DNA from: Capronia americana
Taxonomy: Eukaryota > Ascomycota > Eurotiomycetes > Chaetothyriales > Herpotrichiellaceae
Direction of reading: 5' to 3'
Length of the DNA stretch: 64,000 bases
Assembly (NCBI GenBank): GCA_016110215.1
Contig: JADWQD010000006.1
Span: 372,001 to 436,000 of the forward strand
Shown here piece after piece: positions 43,644 through 53,586 of the stretch. A model generated the notes under the pieces. It did no database searches. It was not told where the DNA came from and saw only the letters and a program-made list of their open reading frames with translations. A program made the position numbers and the translations under genes. Position 1 is the stretch's first letter; every line of letters starts with the position of its first letter.

Positions 43644-45371
43644 TCATCCTTTCGAGCCGTCCTTGCCGAGCTGGCCAAGATTATAGGTCATCACTAGACG
43701 ACCTGTGTCCACCAGAACACTCGACCGATCTGGGGTTGTGAAAAACTTCCTCCATCGTTCGTTATCCGGCCACTGTCTTAGTCCAGAGTCTCGGCCCCTG
43801 AACACCATCATCTTGTGTGAAGTGTGAAAAGGATCCCATGGCTGCTCACCATTCACGAACGTCGCAATGGCGTCCGTCAAGAAATCAGCTGTAGACCTCA
43901 TTGCAGCATCTGCATCGGGACTTGCCACGGCAGGCATCCGGAAGAGGAACGGGAGATCGAGACAATGATATGCTTTGTACCTGTAAATGCTCCGCTCGAA
44001 GGTGTCCGGTTGCTCGAAACGGTAAACACTGATGGGTGCACGAAGTTCGCCCAAAACTTGTGGAAAGAGGCCGAAAAAGCTTTCAGTGGTTAGATCAAGC
44101 AGGCCACTCAAAACTTCCTCGTGGGACGAAGACGTAAGGCCGTAGGCTGTAGCGACCTCGTCACTCATGTCCTGGTTCGGCACGACTGACTTGACGGCGT
44201 TGAGAATTGTTTCCGAAGGGAACGGCTGCCAGAATGGTCTGATATTTGCTGTTTCGTCCTTTGTCGAGCCAATCACTATGCCCTCGACCCAGTCAGGGAG
44301 GGTCTTCACCTGATCGAGCCGTGACGGTCCATCCAGGCGAGAAAACCATTTGGGGTCCCATGAAGGACGGATGAGGACGGCGCCATCCAACCATGCTGTC
44401 ATCTGCTCATCGGTCAGGCTTCTCAAAGCTGCCAATTTCTCCTGGGCCGAGGCTTCGTGAAAAATACCGGCTCTTGCAACGAGCTTGTCAAAGATCTCCT
44501 GGCTCTCGCAGGCCGTGGGGAAAGAGATGACGGTAGCTGACATGATGAGCCCTCTCTTGCATAGCGCCACATTGGTGACAAGGTGACTCAATGCCGACCA
44601 AGCTCCAGCAGATTGCCCACCCACTGTGACATTTGAAGCGTCTCCGCCAAAATGTGCAATGTTTTCCTGAACCTGATCACGGACAGCAATGCATAAGCAG
44701 ATATTTCCCGGCAGTAGCAGGATGTCCTACCCATTGCAGTGCCAGACGCTGATCATGAAGGCCTGGATTGGGACAGTACTCTTCATTGTTTGCTTCTGCT
44801 TCCATTTGCAACTCAAGAGAGCTGAGGAATCCATAATATCCCAGCCGATAGTTGAGACTCACAAAAACGAAAGGTTTGCCAAGTCGAGAAGCCTTTTGGA
44901 CAAGGGAATCGCCATCTAATACGAGTTAGAGTGCATCAAGCAGCAGGTTGTGGACTCACCGTATTCTGACCCTCCGTCGCCGAATACCCAACCGCCGCCA
45001 TGTATCCAGACAAGAACAGGGAGTTTGAATTTGTCGGATAGACCCTGCGTCGGGGTGTAGACATTCAGGTTTAAACATTCAGCCTCAGAGACTGGGCCAC
45101 TGGATGAAAACGATACGCCTTGGTATAGGTGTATGCGAGATTGAGGGCCATGGTTCCAGGACTGAGGGCAGCGTGGTCCAAATGATGTAGCATTTACATC
45201 AGGTCCTATAGAAGCCAAATGTACCCTTTGGGCAGGACGGAACCTCTGGGTCACCCGCGCAAAGGGAATGCCCAGGAACTTCGCGACGCCTAGTGGCGAG
45301 GTCAGCCCGTGGACTCGAGTCCCGTTTACTGCAACCTCGATACTGCCATTGCGGTGGCAATTCGCTGCCAT
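43644..45371 (-). CDS. Type-B carboxylesterase
   Basis: An alpha/beta hydrolase of the carboxylesterase/lipase family; hydrolyses carboxylic esters. Exons are 44960-45371, 44731-44915 and 43644-44672 (introns 44 and 58 bp, GT-AG), giving 541 residues. Seen: FLGIPFARV at the start of the fold, SEAECLNLNVYTP (residues 95-107), oxyanion-hole HGGGW (124-128), SLNYRLGYYGF, and the nucleophile in GQSAG (Ser220; Gln replaces the more usual Glu). No signal peptide is seen at ATG 45371. The frame is open further upstream to 45602, so a longer N-terminus is possible. A TTACGTGTG site lies about 280 bp upstream. In the BVMO cluster it is the obvious candidate to open the ester or lactone product. Confidence 0.87.
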
Positions 45372-45647
45372 TATCTCAGAGGGCTGAGAAACTCGTTGTA
45401 CTGTACGATGATGCCGGCAAGAAGGGGTGCTCGGGTAGTGTAGGCCGTAGATTCGGTCTTTGCATGTGGCAAGGCCTAAGATGCTAGGGTTGGTCCGAAG
45501 AATTCTTTGCTCTGCATACTGGCATGAAGAACCTGGTGTCGCAATTAAGAGGGCTAGACCTTTGACGGCGTCTTCTTCGATGGGTCTCCCCACAGCTAGC
45601 ACTGGGAGTCACAGTGAATCGTCACTCCCCGAGTGTCCACAATTCCA

Positions 45648-45656
45648 TTACGTGTG
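45648..45656 (+). promoter_or_regulatory. Shared cluster motif TTACGTGTG, copy 3
   Basis: Lies between the carboxylesterase start (45371, minus) and the 3' end of the bZIP gene (45774), hence in the carboxylesterase promoter. Confidence 0.6.
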
Positions 45657-45730
45657 CCGAAGACTGGCTGGATCACGGTCTGTCTCGTGCTCCATGATTT
45701 GAAATGTTTGAAATGGCAAGGTTACAGGAC

Positions 45731-45753
45731 AATACAATGCTTTGAATTGTATT
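45731..45753. repeat. Perfect 8-bp inverted repeat, 7-bp spacer
   Basis: AATACAAT and ATTGTATT flank a 7-bp spacer, 21 bp beyond the bZIP stop codon. It could be a 3' UTR hairpin or a dimer-binding site in the carboxylesterase promoter. Confidence 0.6.
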
Positions 45754-45773
45754 TATTTCCATCTAATCATATA

Positions 45774-47682
45774 TCACATATTCGCTTTCCATAACATCAT
45801 TTTGTAATTGATGATTGCCTCGCGAGTCAAAGGCTTCGGATGAGGCACTGGAATACTATTACCCCTCAACGTGCAGTCAATCCCGGTGGCCACGATACTT
45901 GCATCGTCGCAGAGCTCTGGGTGCGCAGCCGCGAATACAGGGTCGACCTTGACTGTACGGCGATCTTCCATGCGGAGCAGTTTGAAAAGCTTCAGGGCCG
46001 CTTGACGCGACTGATAGATCTGGCCGAATGGCATCTTGGTCCAGGTCACATCATTGCCAGCCTGCTCCATCTCAAATGGACTCGTCGGTTCCGCGAACAG
46101 ATCCTCGTCCAGATGGAGGAGTTCATTTCCCCACAGCCCCGGATTCGGCTGTGCCGGCTGTAGACCCTCATGAGATATTGTCTGCACGATGTCCCAGATG
46201 CTGAAATAGCCCTTTTGAGGCTGTAGATTCTCCATTCCAGTCACAAGTCTGGTAAGATCGGCCTCGACGACATATGCATTAACCAGCTCGCACACAATCT
46301 GATCCAGCATCCAGCTATGAGAGTACAATTCGACCAGGCGATCTCGAATTGATGGAAAGAATGCCCAATCAATGATATCCGGATGCGCCGTACATAGTTG
46401 TAGTGCTGTTGGGCGGTGTGTCAAAGGCAGTGATTTGTAGGTCTCGAGACAGGGATCGAGCTTCCAGCGTACGAGCTTCTCGACCACGGTTGACGACTGA
46501 ATGTAAGCCCACCAGATTCGCATGTCAGGCCAACAGGTGTTGACAAACATATTGACCATAGTGTTTATGAGTTTGGCATACCTGGGTCCAGTTAGAAGTT
46601 CATTTCACAAAGAGTCAGCATGAACTGCTGAAGATGACTTACGATTCCATAGCATGGGGTTGAAGACGATCTCGATAAGCTTGGTTTTGTTTGGTGAAAT
46701 ACTCGCACACTGCAAGGTGCGCCGAGAAAAGGGATGGGAAGGTAGCAACGCCTGGAGGAAAACCCATGTTCAAGAGCGGGAACTCCAAGCTCTCACGCGG
46801 AGAACCAGAAGGGAAAAGGGGGAGAGGGAGATGCGCCTGTGCAGCCTCCGATTGACTCACGTTGGGCGGCCATCGAGCCGTCTCGTGGCCAATACAATCT
46901 GGGTATGTGTGATTGCTAGGCTGCTGTGTACGATTGGCCGGGTCGATGAGTCCTGTTGAACGAAGCACAGAAGAATTATTAGATATCACGTTGTTGTTGC
47001 TGTTGTTGTTGCTGTTGTTGTTGCTGTTGTTGTTGCTGTTGTTGTTGCTGTTGCTGTTGCTGTTGTTGTTGTTGTGCTGTTCATTAATCCAAGACGCACG
47101 GCCAAATCCACTTATGCAATCTTGAGACTCATGACCCGATATGTTCTGGGAGTCATCGATTGGATCGGTGTTTTCATCCGCCAGCGGTTCAGTGTTTTCA
47201 GCATGATGGAAAACTGCTTCAGAATCGTCGACGTCTTTAGAGGAGTTGATTCGACCTTCCTCTGGCAGATTCTGGCCGTCGCTGTCTTGCGATGATACAC
47301 CGACCACTCCAGCATCATCCAGCGAGTCCAGCGACGCGTCTATGGTGTCTGCGATGCCAGATAGTGCAGTGCTCAAGCCCAAGACACGGCTTTTGGTGGC
47401 TATCAGAGCCTCGCGCAGTCTATGGCACTTATGCTCTGCTGTTTTGAGCCTAACACTCTCGTTTTGTGGCCTTTGGGCGACTTTCTGCTCCAATTCCTTC
47501 ACATAGCGTGCTTGCCGTTCTCTGAACGACCGCTGTGCAACGCGATTGCGTGTACGTCTAGCACGACAATCGTCAGTCTGTGAACACTGAATTGTGACGA
47601 GCAGACGCCATCACTTTCGAGAAACGTACCGCTTTGTAATTGCAGTTGGTGTAAGATTGGCTGATTCGTCACCAGAGACCAT
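45774..47682 (-). CDS. bZIP transcription factor with DUF3425-type C-terminus and poly-Asn tract
   Basis: A 591-residue regulator. Exons are 47630-47682, 46643-47557 and 45774-46581 (introns 72 and 61 bp, GT-AG). The basic region RRTRNRVAQRSFRERQARYV (residues 18-37) is made by the first splice and has the N-x-A-Q-R-x-F-R pattern of Yap-like fungal bZIPs. A short leucine-zipper-like helix follows (VKELEQKVAQ). Residues about 180-207 are Asn/Ser repeats encoded by an AAC microsatellite. The C-terminal 260 residues (WAFFPSIRDRLVELYSHSW, TPLTREAIINYK-like end) match DUF3425, common in fungal bZIPs near metabolic clusters. It is divergent from SDR1, embedded in the cluster, and a likely pathway regulator by position. 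Confidence 0.9.
46990..47078. repeat. GTT/AAC microsatellite coding for poly-Asn
   Basis: Runs of GTTGTTGCT on the plus strand, inside the bZIP reading frame (Asn3-Ser pattern). Likely length-variable between strains. Confidence 0.9.
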
Positions 47683-48249
47683 TTTTCACAGGGCAACAGG
47701 TAATGGCAGGTGACTGTGCGGTTGATTGCTAACATTCTTAGCTAAATACCTGATACCCTCGCAGAGCAGTTGGCCAAGCCCGAGGCTTCCTTGAACCCCC
47801 GTCTGCCACCCATCTAAGCTGAACAGTCATGCGGGCAGTTGTGGGGTTGTTCGGCACACCTTTTCGGACTCTGGCAGTTGGAGTACCCACACACAGGCCA
47901 CCGAATTAAGTTTTTCACGGTACTGGTGAGGCCTGGGCATGGCCTTAGGAGCCGTGTGCGCATGCTGCAAAGAAATTCCAGGGACCAACACTCAGACAAG
48001 CCTGCAGAGCGTTAGTCACCGATGTAAACCTGGGCAAATTTGATCTCCCTGGAAGGCCGGAACTAACTGATTGGATGTCAGATCAAAAGCTTGGTCGAAA
48101 TGGATGGCAGCAGAAATACTGTGACAATTCTTACAGGTTGTTGGAGACGGATACTCGGCTATTTCTAACCTCGAGCCTCGGAAAGCTCACTCAAGAAACC
48201 TGATAGAGCAGACCTCTTAACCCCAGAAGTTCTCGCATACAACAAGACA
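47683..48249. promoter_or_regulatory. Divergent promoter region, bZIP (-) / SDR1 (+)
   Basis: 567 bp without a gene. I find no TTACGTGTG copy here, unlike the promoters of the transporter, carboxylesterase, BVMO and SDR2. Confidence 0.45.
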
Positions 48250-49156
48250 TGGCCAACTCATATGCTCGTCGGACAATCGCCATAACGGTATGCTCCTCTC
48301 TTTTCGCACGATTTCTGTATGTCTCCGCAAGGTTACTAAATATTTGATACTCATAGGGAGGAGGCTCAGGCATTGGCCTTGCAACCACACGAGCTCTGCT
48401 CAATGCTGGAGCCACCGTATACGTGGCTGATGTCGTCAAAGCCCCACCACAGCTCGATGGGCAGGCGAATCTGCACTATGACGGAAATTGCGACATCACA
48501 AATCGTGAATGTTGCAAGAAATTCATAGACTCGATACCTGGAAACCTCGATGGTCTTGTAAACTGTGCAGGCATCTGCCCGGTAGAGGGCAAAATGGCAT
48601 CCGACGAACTCTTTGCTCGAATCATGGCCATCAATGTCACTGGGTCCTGGAACATGGGCACCGAGGCGATTAAAAGGATGTCTCAACAGAAGGGGAGCTC
48701 GGCTCCGGGACTTTTGCCCGGAAGTGAAAGGACTCTTGGTGCTGGTGTGATCGTCAACATTGCCAGTGGTGCCTCTCTCCGTGGGATTGCCGGTCTCGGC
48801 GCGTATTGCACGTCCAAGCACGCGGTGTTGGGAATGACACGTTCCTGGGCCAAAGAATGGCCAACCCTTCGTGTGAATGCAATCGCTCCAGGTGAGACCT
48901 ATTTCGTCCGCCTCAAACTGAGGAGCGACTGACAACTCACCTAGGTGTGACGGATACGCCGCTCTCTAGAGGCGCGACGAGCGCCACTGGAAACACGGAG
49001 GAGTTGAAGAAACTGTCTTCGGCGCTTTCCTCGAGAATTCCGTTGGGGAGAATGGCTTATGCCACAGATATCGTGGATGTCATTCTTTTTGCTCTGTCAG
49101 ATGCAGCAAGTTTTATGACGGGCCAAGTGATCCCTGTGAATGGAGGCTCGGATTGA
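48250..49156 (+). CDS. Short-chain dehydrogenase/reductase (SDR1 of the cluster)
   Basis: A 261-residue classical SDR. Exons are 48250-48288, 48357-48891 and 48945-49156 (GT-AG introns). The first intron splits the cofactor motif, giving TGGGSGIG at residues 13-20. NCAG, IVNIASGASLRG (catalytic-type Ser), YCTSK (Tyr/Lys) and the C-terminal FMTGQVIPVNGGSD are all present, so the enzyme looks active. It resembles FabG-like or alcohol-oxidising SDRs with NAD preference likely, but the substrate is unknown. It is divergent from the bZIP gene and convergent with the BVMO gene. In a Baeyer-Villiger route it could oxidise an alcohol to the ketone. Confidence 0.92.
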
Positions 49157-49415
49157 GAAATGCCCATCTATCTCAACCAATGTATAAAGATCAGAAACGA
49201 TCTCACTTATATCCAAGAAGACGCTTTTCATCATGACTCACGAGTTCAATTTCCCGATTGTAACCATGCCTTTACTCACTTGTACTACAAGAAGTTCTTC
49301 CGTAATGCGGAAATGTGATGTCTGATTTGCGATTTCTACTATTTCATCCAGCCGAAAACGTACAGTCGAGCTGAAAAACGTCCTTCAATATACCTGACCA
49401 AGCGCTCATATTCAC
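49157..49415. other. Convergent 3' region, SDR1 (+) / BVMO (-)
   Basis: Short 3' flanks. Nothing is recognised. Confidence 0.4.
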
Positions 49416-51621
49416 CTATAGCGCCCCTTTTGCAACACCGTTTGTGAGCTCCTTCTTGGGCAGCAGTCCACCTGGGCTTTCGTCAGTCCCTAGATAGTAT
49501 GACAGATCGCTGCCGTCGAATTCTTTGGTGCTAAATCCATTCCCGAGGAAGCCAAATGGATTGCCATATCGGTATGTAATGACATAGTCCTCGAACCTAG
49601 GTTCCTTGAGGAGGTCAATGTAGACAAGTCTGCTGCCGGGGAAAATTGTCGGCTTTCCTTCCAGTCGTCCCTGTTTGAACCAACTTCTGCAAGGTCCAGA
49701 CCATGCAGTTCGTTGGAGGAACAGGTCCGCGTGCTCGGCGAAGAACTCGCTAATATCGCGTCGCGGTGCAATCGACTTGATGCTCTCCTTTTGCATCTTC
49801 TTGACAATGGTGAGGATATGCCGGGTCACAAGTTCGATGATAGGGATGAACGACCCGTGGCCGAGAGGACCATACGGTCCGACCCCCATCCAGTAGTTGG
49901 GAACTGAGGAGCCATCAGAGAGGAGGTCAAGATTGAGCCGCACAACTTACTCTCTGGGACACCAATTGAAAGATACGACACTAGTCTCTGAGCAAGTATC
50001 TCTTGCAGATGTTTCCCGTTGGCGATGATAGGGAATCGAGGGACCCAGCTGGTGTCAAAGCTGGGTTTCTGTTAGATTTTAACCACATACAAGCAAGTCA
50101 ACATACCCTGTGGCACATATGATCACGTCGACCTCATGTTCTGCTCCATCCTCATTGACAAACCCCTTGGGCGTAATTCTTTGGAGTCCGTGAACGAATG
50201 CCTTGACATTGTGCCTGGTGAGTGCCTCCAAGAAGCCGTTCCCGGGCTGATCGTGTCGTGTTAGAGCGAAACCCATCATTTGAGAGCTTTGTATCTTACC
50301 GTTGGGCGTCTACATCCTACATTGAATGTTGTAGGTATTAATTTCTCGACTAATTCTTTGTTGCCGCCTAATCGCTGTTTCATCTGGTTGGTTGCAAACT
50401 GCGCGGATGTCAGATAAGGCTCAACAACAACATGAGGGCAGGACTTGCCTCCTTAGCTTGCGCTGCCTCCGGAGTACCATTCAAGATGAACTTGAACCGC
50501 TGATTGAGCTCGCTTTCGATCTGTTTACAGTAATGAAGATATTCGAGCTGATCTTCCTCAAATTTCTTCCCCTGCTCGTCCGTGTCTTTGACACGAGTTA
50601 GCAACCCTGGACAATCGAATGCGAATCACGTACATTTGAAGTTTGCTCCATTAGGGCCGGCCCAGTTCTGGGCAAAGCCCGCCGTGATCCAGGTTGGAGA
50701 CCTGATCCATGTGTACAGCTGGTCGACCTTGTCAGCTATCTCGGCAGTGACCTGGATGCCACTGCTCCCCATGCCAATCACAGCAACCCGTTTTCCTTTG
50801 AGGTCAATACTGGTGTCATAACGGGCCGTATGGCAGATCTGTCCTTCGAAAAAATTCAGGCCCTCAATGTCGGGCATTTTCCAGTCGCTGATGACAGAGT
50901 CAGCTTGCCCTGTACATTTCTGAAGTAGAGCTCTTACTTGAGGACGCCAGTGTTGTTGATGAGGACTTCGGCAGTATCAACAAAGGTCACTCCATTTTGC
51001 AAGTCCATGACTGTAACCTCCCAGATACCTTTCCCATCGTCCCACGAAGCGGCCGTCACTTCGTGGGACGTCTTCATATACTTTCTCAAGTCGAAGCGTT
51101 CAACGACATCCCTCAGATACTCCCATATCTCGCCTGCAAAGGAATAAAAGTGTGACCATCTTGGATTCCTTGCCCAAGTGAACTTTCCCTGTTCGTCAGC
51201 ATATCTGCGCTAGCTTCGACCATCTAGTTCCTTACCTGGTAGTTTACCGATGGTATATCACAAGCACATCCCGGATACCTTCGGTCACGACTTGTCAGAC
51301 ATATTCCTTTCCTCACTGGATAATGAATACTTGCTTGTTCTCGAACCAAGTCCCGCCAATATCGGCATTCTTATCGTAGCAGACCAGAGAAACATCCTTG
51401 AGCGTTTCCGGGAGAAATTTGGACATGCAAATTCCAGAAATGCCGGCCCCGACGTGAATAATTCTCATAGGGCGCTCAGTACCATAGGGGCGCTCTTGGA
51501 TACGGTATCCTCTCTCATTTTCACGCGGCCAGCCATACTTCGCGGCCAGGTCTTCCGAGTTTTGAGCCTGTAAGGCTGTACCCTCCTTCACATTTCCCTT
51601 GGAATCAGGGAACTCTGCCAT
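49416..51621 (-). CDS. Baeyer-Villiger monooxygenase (flavin-containing)
   Basis: Inserts one O2 atom next to a ketone to give an ester or lactone, using FAD and NADPH. Minus-strand exons are 51335-51621, 51236-51278, 50938-51188, 50634-50887, 50449-50585, 50300-50398, 50107-50246, 49951-50060 and 49416-49903, giving 602 residues. Introns 51279-51334 and 50399-50448 start with GC (GCAAGT); the rest are GT-AG. Seen: GAGISG (58-63, FAD Rossmann), GGTWFENKYPGCACDIPS, the BVMO fingerprint as FEGQICHTARY (207-217, canonical final Trp is Tyr), and GMGSSG (232-237, NADPH Rossmann). Length fits cyclohexanone/steroid-type BVMOs. It is divergent from SDR2 across a promoter with two repeated ACGT sites. 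Confidence 0.92.
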
Positions 51622-51896
51622 CTTCGCAATATTCAATTCTATAGATGCAAATAGTAAAGAAGTAGTGTTCGATTTTTTTTGTCGCTGGACTCCGAACGCG
51701 CCGGTTCGACTAAATGCTCCCTTTCAAGCCTAAGGCTGGGCATTGTGTTTTACATTTCGACTGGGTGTCAGGCTACTCCGCGAAATATCACCAAGCCATT
51801 CTGTACAGCTTGTAAGTAATGAAACAAGGGATACAGCTGACCCTTCCGACCTGTCATAAGCTTGTGTAGTGTTAGTAGTATCGGGTCCGCATGTAC

Positions 51897-51905
51897 TTAC
51901 GTGTG
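51897..51905 (+). promoter_or_regulatory. Shared cluster motif TTACGTGTG, copy 4
   Basis: In the first copy of the direct repeat between BVMO and SDR2. Confidence 0.65.
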
Positions 51906-51988
51906 TACTCGCCGTGGGCAGATGGCTCGAGATAGAGCTGGCCATTTCGACCTATCATAACCATGTGTAGTATTGGGCCCAAATGTAC

Positions 51989-51997
51989 TTACGTGTG
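51989..51997 (+). promoter_or_regulatory. Shared cluster motif TTACGTGTG, copy 5
   Basis: In the second copy of the direct repeat. CTTACGTGTGTGCC (51988-52001) equals the 14-mer in the transporter promoter. Confidence 0.65.
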
Positions 51998-52202
51998 TGC
52001 CCGCCGTGGACAGATGATGACTCGGAGTGTGGTGTCATTACTAAGGAGACCACCCCCACACCCCAGCATCGTGCATTACGTGATTTGCACTATCCCCGAG
52101 GCTCTGGCTACCTGTAATCTCAAAGTGGACAACCAGAATGCATTAATTACATCTAGGTAGTTGCTGTTCTGCGGGCAAAGTACAAGCAAGGATTTGTGGC
52201 TA

Positions 52203-53324
52203 ATGATTGAGTGTTTTCCATCGTAGGCAGACATCTAGACGTTACGCTCAAATCCATTTTATTCAATTTTGAGTAAACTGCCAGGTAGCATTCATGATGG
52301 CACCAGCTCCTTATCGGATGAGAGGGTGAGTAGAATTGAAATCAAGCCTCCCCTGCACAAAGAATGACATTGATAGCGTTGCTCTCGTCACTGGTGCCGC
52401 ATCTGGTATTGGACGCGCAGTGGCTCACACATTTGTCGCCGAGGGATGCACCCGCCTCGTGCTTGCAGATCTCAATGGTGATGGTCTCCAGACTGTTTCC
52501 AATGAGTTGACGGAGCTGGACTCCAGTGTCCAAACCCGCCTTGTTACATGCGATGTTTCTCAGGAGGATCAAGTCCAGAGAATGGTCGATGAGGCAGTCG
52601 AGGCGTTTGGAGCAATTCATTATGCTGTCAACAATGCAGGAATTTCCAGCAAACCTAGAGTCCGGACCCATGAGCTTGAAGTTGAAGCTTATGATCGTGT
52701 GCAAAACGTGAATCAAAGAGGGGTGTGGCTGTGTGAGCGAGCGGAATTGCGGCAGATGTTGACGCAGGAACCAGAGCTTCGGTCAAGGTTTGTCCATGGC
52801 TTGGAAAAGCGACGGTGCTGTGGACTGACGACAGTCGCAGGGCCGGCACCACCCCTCAGAGAGGTTCCATTGTCAATATATCTTCAATTTTTGGTCGTGT
52901 TTCTCACGAGAATGTTGGGGCAGTGAGTCAACGGCCACGATTCAAGTCGCAACCACTAATCCGTATCTGAAGTACGCCGCTTCGAAGGCTGCAGTCTTGG
53001 GAATCTCACGTACGGACGCTTGTGCGTATGGGAAGGACGGCATCCGTGTCAACTCAGTCTGCCCTGGATATATCAGAACTCCACGTAGGTAGAACTCGGA
53101 AGTTGACGGCCGCTTTTTGATTACTGACGGTAACAGTGCTTGACCATCAGATCAGAATTGGAACTTATCCCGAGGAGATGATCCAATTGATTCCCATGTA
53201 TAGATGGGGGCTTGCAGAAGAGATAGCCGAAGGTGTTGTGTTTCTTGCAAGCGAGAAAGCGAGTTTCATCACTGGAGAAGAGCTTTATATCGACGGAGGT
53301 TCGGTCATAAAATGTCATGGCTGA
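52203..53324 (+). CDS. Short-chain dehydrogenase/reductase (SDR2 of the cluster); 5' exon uncertain
   Basis: Secure exons are 52363-52787 (start of certainty), 52841-52922, 52973-53084 and 53137-53324, all GT-AG and in frame. Seen: VTGAASGIG, DVSQEDQV, NNAGISS, IVNISSIFG (Ser), YAASK (Tyr/Lys), VNSVCPGYIRTP and FITGEELYIDGGSV. It looks catalytically complete. The start is a problem: no ATG is in frame in the first exon. One workable model uses ATG 52203, exon 52203-52222, a 124-bp intron and an AAG acceptor at 52344-52346, giving 280 residues. The ATGs at 52294/52297 cannot be joined in frame with a normal intron. The likely role is alcohol/ketone oxidoreduction in the BVMO pathway. Confidence 0.75.
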
Positions 53325-53403
53325 AAGCGAAGTAGCGAAGCTATGGCTTTGCATCACGTTGATTTCAATCATCACACATTTCTCTTTGCACCGAATAGCT
53401 GGC

Positions 53404-53407
<4 letters not shown>

Positions 53408-53449
<42 letters not shown>
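53408..53449. repeat. CT dinucleotide microsatellite (~20 units)
   Basis: An uninterrupted run of about 42 bases of CT, 80 bp beyond the SDR2 stop. Confidence 0.95.
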
Positions 53450-53450
<1 letters not shown>

Positions 53451-53586
53451 GATGAAGCCCATAAACCGTACTAATCCTGTCGTATCCAGGGAGTGCCCCA
53501 TTGTGCGATGGCTTCCTCCATTCCCTTAATCACCTCTTCTCCTGTGTTAAAAGAGGTTGCACCCCGAGAAGCTCCTTTTCCAGCCA

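Larger units (their letters stand above)
51844..52015. repeat. Direct repeat of ~75 bp in the BVMO/SDR2 promoter
   Basis: Copies begin TTCCGACCTGTCATAA (51844) and TTTCGACCTATCATAA (51944). Both contain TGTGTAGT, then ATGTACTTACGTGTGT and CGCCGTGG-CAGATG, ending near 51924 and 52016. A few substitutions and small gaps separate them; the spacing is about 100 bp. Confidence 0.85.
51622..52202. promoter_or_regulatory. Divergent promoter, BVMO (-) / SDR2 (+)
   Basis: Contains a direct repeat of about 75 bp (51844-51924 and 51945-52015), each copy carrying TTACGTGTG, plus a further TTACGTGA at 52076-52083. This density of ACGT-core sites fits control by a bZIP protein. Confidence 0.65.
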
